Assembly (NCBI RefSeq): GCF_022605725.1
Contig: NC_065554.1
Location: 4,359,100-4,423,099, forward strand
Length of the DNA: 64,000 nucleotides
Source of the DNA: Anthonomus grandis grandis
Lineage: Eukaryota > Arthropoda > Insecta > Coleoptera > Curculionidae
Direction of reading: 5' to 3'
The first letter of the stretch is position 1; each line of letters begins with the position of its first letter. Of the stretch, positions 55,590-64,000 are shown piece after piece. A program made the translations under genes and the position numbers. The notes beneath the pieces were generated by a model, which saw only the letters and a program-made list of their open reading frames with translations, did no database searches and was not told the origin of the DNA.

Positions 55590-56200
55590 TTTTAGAATAT
55601 TTACTACGTCTCGGCATACTTGGCAGCATTGCTTTATGCTTTATCGATCCAAGATCTACTGGCGAGCGTCGTTCCCGTGTCACCCCAATGTTAAAAAATA
55701 TTAATATATAGTAATGTAATAAATTATGTAGGTTGAATATTAACAAATACGAAAAGTTTGGACTACCTGATTTTAGTTATTTTTCGAACTTTTGCCCACA
55801 ATCCTTTTTGGTTTGTGATGTAGCGTTGATGTGTTTATAAATTTGCCGTACGCTGCAATATTATTAATAATTGTTATTAGTAGGCAACTAATAACAATTA
55901 ATAATATTAGGTACTTAGGTTAGATTAGTAGGATATTTAGTAAATTTTGTTTTTTTTTGTTTGGATTTTTAAGTCTGTCTGCAAGCGACTGTCGCCGCGC
56001 CATCGCGTCGCCTCGGTGCCGCCTTACCCCATTGTTAAACAATAATGTTATATTATACACAGGTAGAATAATGAGAAAAACGAAAATTTTAGACTGGGTA
56101 CCTGAATAACTGTAACTTTTTACGTACCCTAACACTTTTTAGTTTGTGATGTGCCGTTGCATGTATATGGAAGTCTGTCGTGTGCTATTTTTGTGAAAAC
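55590..56200 (+). repeat. Diverged tandem duplication upstream of the YqaJ gene
   Basis: The block 55670-55860 and the block 56025-56200 share the same ordered phrases: TTACCCC/CACCCCAATGTTAAA; CGAAAAGTTTGGACTACCTG versus CGAAAATTTTAGACTGGGTA; and TTTGTGATGT-GCGTTG-TGT-TAT. The spacing is about 340 bp. The second copy leads directly into the YqaJ coding region, so this is probably a duplicated promoter or 5' UTR. The GC-rich patch 55985-56025 lies between them. Confidence 0.5.
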
Positions 56201-56263
56201 TGTGAACTTTACTGTTATAGTGTTTTTGTTTTTATTGTGCAAGAGCAGTTATTTTTTGAAAAA

Positions 56264-57201
56264 ATGGGAAAACGTAAAGACGGTAAATCCAAGGTTTACT
56301 ATTCGCGCCGGAAATCAAGGAAACATAAAAAGAGTTATTATCTTCCTGATAAAGATTATGGGGATCAGGAGGCAGATAATAGCATACAGCCAGACATGGA
56401 AGAAAATTTATTTGAAGAAAAAAAAAAGGAATTTTTAGAAGAACTCGAAAAAAATGAAAATGAGATTAAGGATTTAGAGATTAGTACCAGAGGACAAGGA
56501 GGAAATCCAAAGTGGTATCAAGAAAGGAGTTTAAGGCTTACAGCATCAAATTTTGGAAATATTTGCAAAATGCTAGAAAAAACAAATTGCAAAAATAAAG
56601 TAAAAGCAATTCTTTATTCCAAGTTTCGGGGCAATAAACACACTAAGTATGGCACCGAAAAAGAACCATTTGCTATTCAACAATTTGAGGAAACCTACAA
56701 TTTAAAAGTTGAAATGTGTGGTCTTTTTATTGATTCCGAATGTTGTGCTTTGGCTGCTAGCCCTGATGAGCTAGTTGGCTCAAGAGGACTAGTAGAAGTA
56801 AAGTGCCCATCAACAGCTTCAGCAATCAGCCCTACAGAAGCTATCAATAAAAAAATAATCAAGTTTGCCACCCTTGATGAAAATGGACAGATGCATTTAA
56901 AACAGAACCATGATTATTTTTATCAAATCCAAGGCCAGCTTCATATCACAAAAAGAGATTTTTGTTATTTTATTTTATGGACACCTATGGGGATGCTGGT
57001 AGAACAGGTAAGCTTTTTGTTTTAAGTAGTAAGATATTTGGTATAACGAATTTATTATTTCAGATTTGGCGGCAGGACTCATTCTGGAATGACAAAATGA
57101 TAGGAAAATTAAAAAGTTTCTATTACAATTGTTTATTACCGGAAATTATCGACCCGCGATATAGTAGAGGACTGGAAATAAGAAATCCATCGAGAAAATA
57201 A
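56264..57201 (+). CDS. YqaJ/lambda-exonuclease-like nuclease, two exons, intact
   Basis: Spliced from 56264-57007 and 57064-57201 across a 56-bp GT-AG intron (GTAAGC...TTTCAG) in phase 0; 293 residues. Start ATG 56264 (MGKRKDGKSK) is preferred over the in-frame 56180 because the latter adds a Cys/Phe-rich stretch. N-terminal 90 residues are basic then acidic; the nuclease domain spans about 95-250: RSLRLTASNFG, KYGTEKEPFAIQQFEE (Glu), CALAASPDELVG (Asp), LVEVKCP (Glu-x-Lys), YFYQIQGQLHI (Gln). These are the PD-(D/E)XK motifs of the YqaJ viral-recombinase/phage exonuclease family, which resects double-stranded DNA ends. Insect genomes hold many such genes, usually in mobile elements. No stop or frameshift is present. 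It is opposite in strand to the translocase and probably inside its intron. Expression is unknown. Confidence 0.9.
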
Positions 57202-57209
57202 CAACATTT

Positions 57210-58970
57210 TAATTTTAAAATAGGTATATTAATAGATTTTTGCAAATATAAAACTGTACTTTTTAAAATAAAATTTAAAATATAAGTATGTATATAATTG
57301 TTTTTTCAATAAGATTAGGGTAAAATGTATAACAGTTCAAAAAAAATGTTTAAAAAAAAAACAATTATACATAGATTTTGTATAAAAAATGTATATTTTT
57401 TTAAAAATGCCTCTTAAAAACTCCCCCGTACATCATTAACAAAAAGTCTCGCAAAAAGTTTAATAATAATTGTAGCAAAAAAAAAATTATATGAAATAGG
57501 ATCGAGCACCCCATTTCAAAGAAAAATTTTGCCAATAATCGACAATCGTAATGTCTCATTATTCAAGTTTCATAATTCCCTGCGCCATGCTATTCCATCC
57601 TCACCAGATTTATATGACACGCGAGAACCTATCGGTTTGGTCGCCGCTTTGAAATGACCCCTTCTCTTCATCCTTCCGCTGAGTGTTGCCATATGTTGGG
57701 TGAGCCAAAAAATCGCCTATATTTTGAAATCCGAGTTGGTCACGTGCTGATGGATGCTCTTAAAGTCAGTGCAGCACTTTTTGAACATCCTGTATTGATA
57801 AAACTCAAATAATTTAAAAATCCTCTTAACAGGAAATCACTTCTGTTAAGAATTTTTTTTTGGCACAGCTTGTAGATTCTGAGAAGAGGTATAGGCCCCT
57901 TAATAAAATGGCCATCCTTTGCATGTTTAACTGATATTTATTTTATATTTAACATTACTCTTATTATAGCATGTAAATAAAAAATATTTTTTCTATATTT
58001 ATTTTAACAACCTATATGATATAAAAGCACTACCTACTAAGTTACATTTGAATGTGAGACCCGCATAAAAAAACTTATTTTAACGATGACCCGACGTTCG
58101 AAAAAGGTTGCCGACCCCTGATTTAGACATTAATTAATTTACATTAAAATCAGTTTAAATTACTAATTAATTGTCAACTTGCAAAATGTCTCTGAAAAGA
58201 GAAATGCAATGCACAGAGAATGGCATATAAATTATAAAGGCTTATACACATATATGTGCAAAATTTTAAAAAAATCTAAACCCACAAAATAAGAACTTGT
58301 TACATGATTGCTGTGCCACCTATATTTGCCTATTCAAGGATTTCCTCTATTAAGGGTTAGCATCTTTTTTTCTGAAACATCCAATGTGTTTATTGTGTTA
58401 GGTATATTGACAAAAAAAATTAATACTGCTGAAACACTGTGAAATAATGAAGCTGCACTAAGAGTTTCAATAAATAACTCCTAGAGAAACCTAAGAAGTT
58501 TTTTGAAAGTATTTTTATTTTTTTTTAAAGCAAATGAAACAAAAAAACCATTATCTGAAATAAAAAAAAAATTTTAGGTCTTGTCGACTATAAGTATCTC
58601 CAATTTTGCAATATTTTTAAAATTTGAGCAGATAGAGTACTTTAAAAAGAATAGATTAAGAAAAAAAAATTATTATGCTATATTTGTGTTCTGTGATGCT
58701 AAAGCTCAATGTAAGTAATAAGAAACAAGCAGGTCGAAAATGGTATCCTATATAAGAAGAGCAAACATGGAAGACTTCTAAATCTATCTGCCAAGACGAT
58801 AACAGTGTTTTCACATTATAATCCAGTGCTGGAAAATTCGTACCTTATGCAGAGGTTTGTATAGCCCCCATATTTCCTATTTGAAATTCTATTTGTATGA
58901 AAAAATATATAGAGAAAATATAAATTAATTTAGAAACGTATCATCCATTTTTTCTCTAAGAGACCAAACG
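57210..58970. other. Intron sequence with solitary transposon ends
   Basis: A mariner-type end (GAACATCCTGTA) lies at about 57780. AAAAAGGTTGCCGACCCCTG at about 58104-58123 is the typical inverse end of a Charlie/hAT-type element; no left end or 8-bp duplication was found. No gene is recognisable. 58500-58720 contains long A/T runs. Confidence 0.45.
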
Positions 58971-59029
58971 AAAACAAAACAAAGGTAACAACACAAAGTC
59001 ACGGTCTCATCAAATCCATATAATTTTTT

Positions 59030-59075
59030 AAATGCTACACGTGTTTCGCTCCTATCGGCGCATCATCAGTATTTC
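59030..59075 (-). ncRNA. Hammerhead-ribozyme-like motif, minus strand
   Basis: Inverse copy: minus-strand CTGATGA at 59069-59063, then T, stem II GCGCC/GGAGC with one G-A mismatch, GATA loop, GAAA, short stem III AC-ACGT-GT, A, GCATTT. Stem I here is better than in the other copy: AAAT before the core can pair with ATTT after it. The conserved core bases are present in both copies, so the motif predates the divergence of the arms. Confidence 0.5.
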
Positions 59076-59105
59076 GTACAGAGTTGTAATGTGATCTGTG
59101 TAGGT

Positions 59106-59152
59106 CTAGGCCTGATGATGCTCCGATAGGAGCGAAACATGTGTAGCATTTA
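59106..59152 (+). ncRNA. Hammerhead-ribozyme-like motif, plus strand
   Basis: CTGATGA at 59112-59118; stem II GCTCC/GGAGC (59120-59124, 59129-59133) with GATA loop; GAAA at 59134-59137; stem III of only two pairs, AC/GT, around ATGT (59137-59144); then A as the putative cleavage-site base (59145) and GCATTT as the 3' side of stem I. This matches the small Penelope-associated hammerhead layout, with one difference: an extra T at 59119 between CUGAUGA and stem II. Stem I on the 5' side is weak in this copy (only GC/GC then mismatches). Confidence 0.6.
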
Positions 59153-59214
59153 AAAAAAAATTATATGGATTTGATGAGACCGTGACTTTGTGTTTTTACC
59201 TTTGTTTTATAAAT

Positions 59215-60040
59215 TCATTTATCTATATATAGATAAATATCTAACTCAAAACAAATTTATCCCAACCCAAAACATCCCAATCCAATTCAACCAAGTATAA
59301 TAGACTAAAAAAATCATATGGAAGGAATAAAAAATTCTTTAATCAAGGAACATGTATGGCAACACTGTCACCTCGGTGCGTTATGTCAAACGTCAAATAC
59401 GTCAATAAAAGAAATAATTACAGCATAGAGAAATGAATATTAAATTTACTTACATACTTTTAATTACTCTATGAATTACAGGAAGATTGAAGGGAATTTT
59501 GATTTTGTTATTTATAATATGTATATAAAAATAAATGTTCTTTAGGATTAATTTTAAATAAAATATCCGATATTTTTAATTCGGACTGAAATCTAAAAAT
59601 TACCAAAACAATAAATACATTATGGGTGTCTTCAGTATGTTTTTTACACAAAAATAACGAGGTTAGTTACAAGAAAGGTAAAAACTATTTTTTTTTTATT
59701 TTTTAATATTATATAAACGATTTCCTATTTTTAGTCATTTTTTATCTGTAATTTCATTATTCAAAATTAAATGATTTTTCCAAAACTCAAAATTCTTACT
59801 TATGAAAAAATAAAAAAAGTAGGACTGACATGGTTGAAATCCAAAACCCAGCTCATAGTTCACACTCAATACCAATAAGCCATAAAGTCCTTGCAGTAAA
59901 TTTTCAAAAACAAGTTTATATCGTACATTATCATAGTTTTTTCCTTTTTTTATTAAAGGAAATATTACTCATCCTCCAATTTTTTTTTGCTTAAAATAGT
60001 CTAAAGAAGATTAGCTTGCTATTGAAAACATAGAAAAGTC
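59215..60040. other. AT-rich sequence without recognisable gene
   Basis: Starts with an AGATAAATATCTA-type palindrome at 59225-59240 and otherwise shows no coding or repeat structure that I can name. Confidence 0.4.
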
Positions 60041-60353
60041 AGACAGTGAATTGGTTGGCTGTGACGATGGGAGAAAATAAAATAGTTAGGTGCAATATAC
60101 AAACCACCATCATATCCAGGTAACGATTTTCTGGAGATCTTAAAAAATGCCCCAAGAAACATATAGTTATAGGAGATATTAATATAAATTTATAAGATAA
60201 TGACTCTAATCTTACTACTAATTATAAGAATTTGGTTATATTTAACAACTTTAAAATAGTTAATCAGGTTAGTGAAGTCATGGCTACGGGAGTAACGCCC
60301 CACTCAAAGACCATTATAGATCATGTTATATCCAGTCATGGCGAATGTGGGCC

Positions 60354-60356
<3 letters not shown>

Positions 60357-60402
<46 letters not shown>
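60357..60402. repeat. (AAT)n microsatellite, LINE tail
   Basis: About 15 uninterrupted AAT units. On the minus strand this is an (ATT)n run that directly ends the young LINE and abuts its target site, so it is the element's 3' tail. The Asn- or Ile-rich frames over it are by-products. Confidence 0.95.
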
Positions 60403-60404
<2 letters not shown>

Positions 60405-60699
60405 GCCTTTATTTCCAACAGGCAACTTGCCCAATAACAGGAAACAGTTGCAAAACAATGAAAAATATAGTTAAAAAAAAACACATACAAACAAACCTAA
60501 AAGAACGAAAAGAAAAGAAAAAGAGTAAAGTAAAGTCACATTCTCAAAAGTTATCCAAAAAATTAGAACACATAACTATTAATATGATATAAAAACCCAA
60601 TTATAAAAGTTTAACAAGATAATCACATATTCAACAAAATTAAATTAAATTAACTGCAATATACCTACTAACTATAACTTAAACACATGGGCCCTAATC

Positions 60700-62154
60700 C
60701 TAAGAGTAATGATCTACCAAGATATCGATAATCACATGAACCGGAGAGAAATTTATATCGCACATGTGACAGATCCGATTAAATATAGGGCATATTGTAT
60801 ATAGTGGCGATTTCAACAGGATGTTAGTATGAGGCCTTGGCAGAAAGAATGTTAGGGGATGTCTAGCATTAAGCCTAGGCACCATGAAACGTACACCAGA
60901 AAGAAGTACAGGACTATCAATGAATCCATTCAGTAACCCATGCAGGAATTTTACAGAGAAGATCATTCTTCTGAGATGTAATGGATGTGGATTAAAGCGT
61001 TCCAATAGTTGCCGATGATCAAACCCTCTTACCGGATATATGCCATCCTGCCTGAAGGCCAAAAACTTAGCAAATCTACGCTGAACAGATTCAAGGAGAC
61101 CAACATAATTCTGATAGAGCGGGTTCCATATAATGCAGCCAAACTCCAGTTTTGATCTCACAAAGCAACAGAAAAGCAGTTTTAATGTAGACTCCAAAGT
61201 AAAACTCTGAGAACTTCTAATTATGAACCCAAGCCTTCTCAGGGCTGACTTGACTATGTTATTGAAGTGTGGAACAAATGTAAATTCAGAGTCAAAGGTT
61301 ATACCAAGATCGGTAATTTGCTCTAATCTACTCAAAATAGTATCATTAATAAAGTAATTAAAATTTAAGGGTATTTTTGATCTAGAGTAACTGACCACAC
61401 TACACTTAGCCGCATTCAAGCCCAACCTGTTAACAGCACACCATACCTCCAATGTATTTAGACAGTTCTGAAGAAAAACACAATCCTCCAAACCATATAC
61501 ATTTAAATATAGCTTCAAATCATCGGCAAAAGCCAGCCTATGACAAGTGAGTGACTCAATCAAGTCATTTATAAAAAAACTAAACAGGAGCGGACCCAGG
61601 TTCGAGCCCTGTGGCACACCCGACGTTACATTAAAAAGTTTCGATTTAAAGCCCTCATATTCAACATATTGAGATCTACCAATCAAGTAGGAATGAAATA
61701 AATTAAATAATCTCCCTGAAAAACCATACTGAGTTAATTTATGCAGCAAAATATAGTGATCTATCCGATCAAAGGCTTTTTGGAAGTCGGTATAAATAAC
61801 ATCGACTTGAGTATTAACATCAAGTGATTCACAGATGTGGCTAGACAGACAGGATAAGTTAGTAACACAAGATCGCCCGCTAAAAAATCCATGCTGGTCT
61901 ACAGAGATGAGTTCTTTTGCGTGACTAAATAGCGACCGATTCAGGATAATTTCGAAAATTTTTGAGAAGTTACAGAGTAGTGAGATTGGCCTGTAGTTCA
62001 CGATTTGATCAGAGTCCCCAGCTTTTAAAATAGGTATAATTTTAGCAGTCTTCCAAATGTCAGGGATTTGTTCTGTTGACAGTATTAAGTTGAAAATGTA
62101 GGTCTGCGGATCAGCCAGGACACCAATGCAATCTTTAACCAAGAAGCTAGGCAC
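60700..62154 (-). CDS. LINE ORF2 C-terminal part, reverse transcriptase intact
   Basis: 484 codons from the first ATG (62154); the frame actually continues upstream to about 62200 with KKLKNKLTSGVDG, so this is a truncated protein and not a natural start. RT blocks: IIPILKAGDSDQIVNYRPIS, DQHGFFSGRSCVTNLSCL, DVIYTDFQKAFDRIDHYILL (first Asp), TSGVPQGSNLGPLLF, LAFADDLKLYLNV (catalytic Asp pair), ITDLGITFDSEFTFVPHF. The C-terminus (LLESVQRRFAKFLAFRQDG) is typical of I/Jockey-group ORF2. No stop or frameshift. It lacks endonuclease and ORF1 and has no promoter of its own. Confidence 0.92.
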   Translation of the reverse strand: MPSFLVKDCIGVLADPQTYIFNLILSTEQIPDIWKTAKIIPILKAGDSDQIVNYRPISLLCNFSKIFEIILNRSLFSHAKELISVDQHGFFSGRSCVTNLSCLSSHICESLDVNTQVDVIYTDFQKAFDRIDHYILLHKLTQYGFSGRLFNLFHSYLIGRSQYVEYEGFKSKLFNVTSGVPQGSNLGPLLFSFFINDLIESLTCHRLAFADDLKLYLNVYGLEDCVFLQNCLNTLEVWCAVNRLGLNAAKCSVVSYSRSKIPLNFNYFINDTILSRLEQITDLGITFDSEFTFVPHFNNIVKSALRRLGFIIRSSQSFTLESTLKLLFCCFVRSKLEFGCIIWNPLYQNYVGLLESVQRRFAKFLAFRQDGIYPVRGFDHRQLLERFNPHPLHLRRMIFSVKFLHGLLNGFIDSPVLLSGVRFMVPRLNARHPLTFFLPRPHTNILLKSPLYTICPIFNRICHMCDINFSPVHVIIDILVDHYS

Positions 62155-62486
62155 ACCGTCTACACCAGATGTTAACTTATTTTTGAGTTTTTTTATGTTA
62201 TTTTATATTAATGTTAAAGACATATCATTATCAGATCATCGGCTTCTGTCATTTTATATTAAAGAGAACGTAAAAAAAATACAAATCTAAAGAATCAAAA
62301 GAAGTTAAAGTACTGGAGGAGAAAAAAAATGTAATCAGGTCTTTGGTGAACATCTAAGAACAGCTAATCCAAATATTACATCTTTTCAAGATTTAACTGC
62401 TTTAATAAAATCTTATAATTTTCCAATGTGAATTTTCCAAAATAATTAAAATAAGGGGTAATAATGAGTGGATAAACGGGGAAATA

Positions 62487-63951
62487 GTGGAAATGATCAA
62501 ACAAAGGGATACTTTATACAAAAATAAAATAAAAAAACCACATGACGAAAATATAGAAAATAATTTTAGGTTGTTAAAAAATAGGGTAAATAATAAAATA
62601 AAAAATTTAAAAAACAGGTATTTTAAAGGAAAGTGGGAAAAAACAGGAAATAATTCGAAAAAACAGTGGCAATTTGTAAATAGTTTAATAAAGGGAGAAG
62701 AGTCTAGGGTAATTATAGAAAAATTAAAAATAGGCGCTAATGAAATAAAAAATTTAACAGATATTGTAAATAACTTAAACAGCCATTTGGTAGACGTAGA
62801 GAAAAATATTGTAAAAAAGCGCGAGGGTGAGAGTCGTACTAGACCAAGATATGAAATTTTCAATGATATAGTTTGCCAAACAACTTTAGATTTAGAGTTA
62901 GCTAGCGAGCGAGAAGTTAGCAAAATCATAACTGAGCTAAAAATAAAATCTGCCCCAGGGCAAGATGGTGTGACAGTTCGAGATGTACAAAATTTAAAGG
63001 ACCATATTTTACACTGCTTAACAGTTTTAATAAATAATATTTTAACAAACGGCATTTTTCCTGAGGAACTTAAATTAAGTAGGGTTACCCCAATCTACAA
63101 AACCGGCAAACAAGACTTAATGAACAACTACAGACCAATAACTGTCATAGGTGTATTCTCAAAAATTGTAGAAACTGTAACAAAGAAAAGAATGATAGAT
63201 TTTATTGAAAAACATGTCGGATTTGATTGGTTTCAGTATGGTTTTGTTAAAAATAGTAGCACCCTTAGCGCAAACACAGATTTTATGGACCACATATCGG
63301 CAACTCTGGATAAAAAACCTATTGTGGTTGCAGTATTTGTGGACCTGCAAACAAACAAACAATATACTTTTACGTAAATTAGACAACTTGGGCTTTAAGA
63401 ACAATATGAAAAATTTAATTATGTCGTACTTAATGGGAAGAAGGCAATATGTGGAAGTTAATGGTATCCAGAGTTCAGTTCTTTGCACTGAGTATGGAGT
63501 GCCCCAGGGCTCTGTGCTTGGGCCACTGCTATACTCAATTTATGTGCTAAGCCTAAGACATGCAAACCTCAGAGCCCATTATTATACTTTTGCTGACGAC
63601 ACGGTTTTAGTGTACACTGGGGAGGAAGAGGAATTGTTGGTTAGAGAAATCAATAGAGATTTAACAACTTATTTTGACTGGCTGCTTTATAATAAATTAA
63701 AAATAAATATAGAGAAGACGAAATTTATGGCATTTAAACAAAAAAATAAACACATTTCAGACCTGAATATACAAATTAATCATTTAGAAGGTGATGAAGT
63801 AAAAAGTATAAAATATTTAGGTTTAATTATTGATAATCAATTAAATTGGTCTGAACATATTACGCATATTTCCAACAAGCTCACAGCAATGATTCCTGTA
63901 CTCTACAGGTGTAGAAATTACCTAAGTGCAACAACCAAAAATAATATCTAA
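62487..63951 (+). pseudogene. LINE reverse transcriptase with deleted catalytic block A
   Basis: First frame 62487-63377: Lys/Asn-rich linker, then IITELKIKSAPGQDGVTVRD, LKLSRVTPIYKTGKQDLMN, NYRPITVIGVFSKIVETVTK, FQYGFVKNSSTLSANTDFM. The frame fails at AVFVDLQ (about 63345), where the KAFDxVxH residues are missing, and continues in another phase as TNNILLRKLDNLGFKN. Then QYVEVNGIQSS, YGVPQGSVLGPLLY and YTFADDTVLVYTG with both Asp present, and thumb IKYLGLIIDNQLNWSEHI. A stop at 63951 precedes the continuing NAFFLSHLRYLLPIWG at the window end. Confidence 0.88.
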
Positions 63952-64000
63952 AATGCCTTCTTTTTATCTCACCTCAGATATCTACTGCCGATATGGGGGA

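Larger units (their letters stand above)
58972..59210. repeat. Foldback with two inverted hammerhead-like cores
   Basis: Arms of about 98 bp (58972-59069 and 59113-59210) are near-perfect inverses and enclose a 43-bp spacer. The outer part reads ACCTTTGTTTT/ AAAACAAAGGT, the middle GTCACGGTCTCATCAAATCC, and the inner part ACGTGTTTCGCTCCTATCGG-CGCATCATCAG. Each inner arm carries a hammerhead-ribozyme-like core, one per strand (separate entries). Confidence 0.92.
60357..62205 (-). mobile_element. Young 5'-truncated LINE with (ATT)n tail, exact target duplication
   Basis: On the minus strand the element starts at about 62205 within its RT and ends in an (ATT)n tail at 60402-60357. The target sequence ATTAAT occurs at both borders (about 60355 and 62200), and the older LINE's codons GPIN and VKDI join in frame when the insert is removed. 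The insert is about 1.85 kb with an open coding region, so it is recent. The 3' UTR is 60403-60699. Confidence 0.9.
60041..64000 (+). mobile_element. Older LINE (endonuclease plus RT), split by a younger LINE, runs off the window
   Basis: Plus-strand endonuclease fragments: YKPPSYPGNDFLEILKN (60100), HIVIGDININL, YKNLVIFNNFKIVNQVSEVM and HSKTIIDHVISSHGECGPIN (to about 60360). After the nested LINE it resumes in frame, VKDISLSDHRLLSF (62209 on), containing the catalytic SDH. The RT follows at 62487-63951. The element continues past 64000. Several stops in the endonuclease and one internal deletion in the RT show it is dead. Confidence 0.88.

Noticed and set aside
59000..59200. tRNA- or snoRNA-like gene in the foldback
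   Set aside because: The symmetry is explained by the long inverted repeat, and the recognisable inner motif is hammerhead-like, with no tRNA boxes.
60232..60592. Plus-strand frames with poly-Asn or poly-Ile runs
   Set aside because: They cross the (AAT)n tail of the minus-strand LINE and join unrelated sequence.
62402..63055. Minus-strand 217-residue Phe/Ile-rich frame, looks like a membrane protein
   Set aside because: It is the reverse complement of the Lys/Asn/Glu-rich LINE linker and RT on the plus strand.
49595..64000. First coding exon of the ADP/ATP translocase
   Set aside because: I looked on the minus strand for the conserved first helix and PIERVK region; nothing similar is visible.

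Overview
The window is AT-rich animal DNA packed with transposable elements. It is almost certainly from an insect: the LINE, mariner, Tc1, pogo and hAT families present are typical of arthropods, and a beetle is plausible but not proven. Two sequences look like ordinary host genes: a U1 snRNA gene or copy at 7650-7813 (+), and a split ADP/ATP translocase gene on the minus strand (visible exons 49594 down to 31656). Its first coding exon (about 50 residues) is not in the window, so everything from 49595 to 64000 is probably inside its first coding intron. || Layout. 1-7328: decayed Ty3/Gypsy element (-), interrupted by an intact-looking pogo-type transposon (3797-6669, TA target duplication) and a LINE endonuclease fragment. 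7650-7813: U1 snRNA. 8540-8840: Harbinger remnant. 10458-10745: tandem repeat. 11859-12460: mariner end. 13819-15491: hAT pseudogene. 15729-15857: Harbinger-type MITE. 16610-19300: two broken LINEs, one carrying a mariner end. 20380-22990: a dispersed-repeat protein relic split by a hAT copy with an exact 8-bp target duplication. 23464-26600: a Tc1/mariner-superfamily transposon whose catalytic Asp and Glu are unusually far apart and whose 3' part holds tandem palindrome-bearing repeats. 27901-30973: hAT element, itself hit by a LINE tail. || 31656-49594: translocase gene. Its last intron holds a Tigger-like element; its 12-kb intron holds a mariner-like element with a nested hAT, a jerky-type relic, a Tc1 relic, a second Tc1 with a nested mariner-like element, and a 595-bp hAT derivative. 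49595-64000: a LINE relic, exons of a probable MULE-type protein, a palindromic MITE, an intact two-exon YqaJ/lambda-exonuclease-like gene (56264-57201), a foldback carrying two inverted hammerhead-ribozyme-like cores (58972-59210), and a young 5'-truncated LINE (60357-62205) inserted exactly into the endonuclease domain of an older LINE. || The elements do not form a pathway. Their relation is stratigraphic: nested insertions with readable target duplications give a relative order of events. The items most worth following are the inverted hammerhead-like pair, the intact spliced YqaJ nuclease, the long-spaced DDE transposon with its internal palindrome array, and the U1 copy with altered protein-binding loops.
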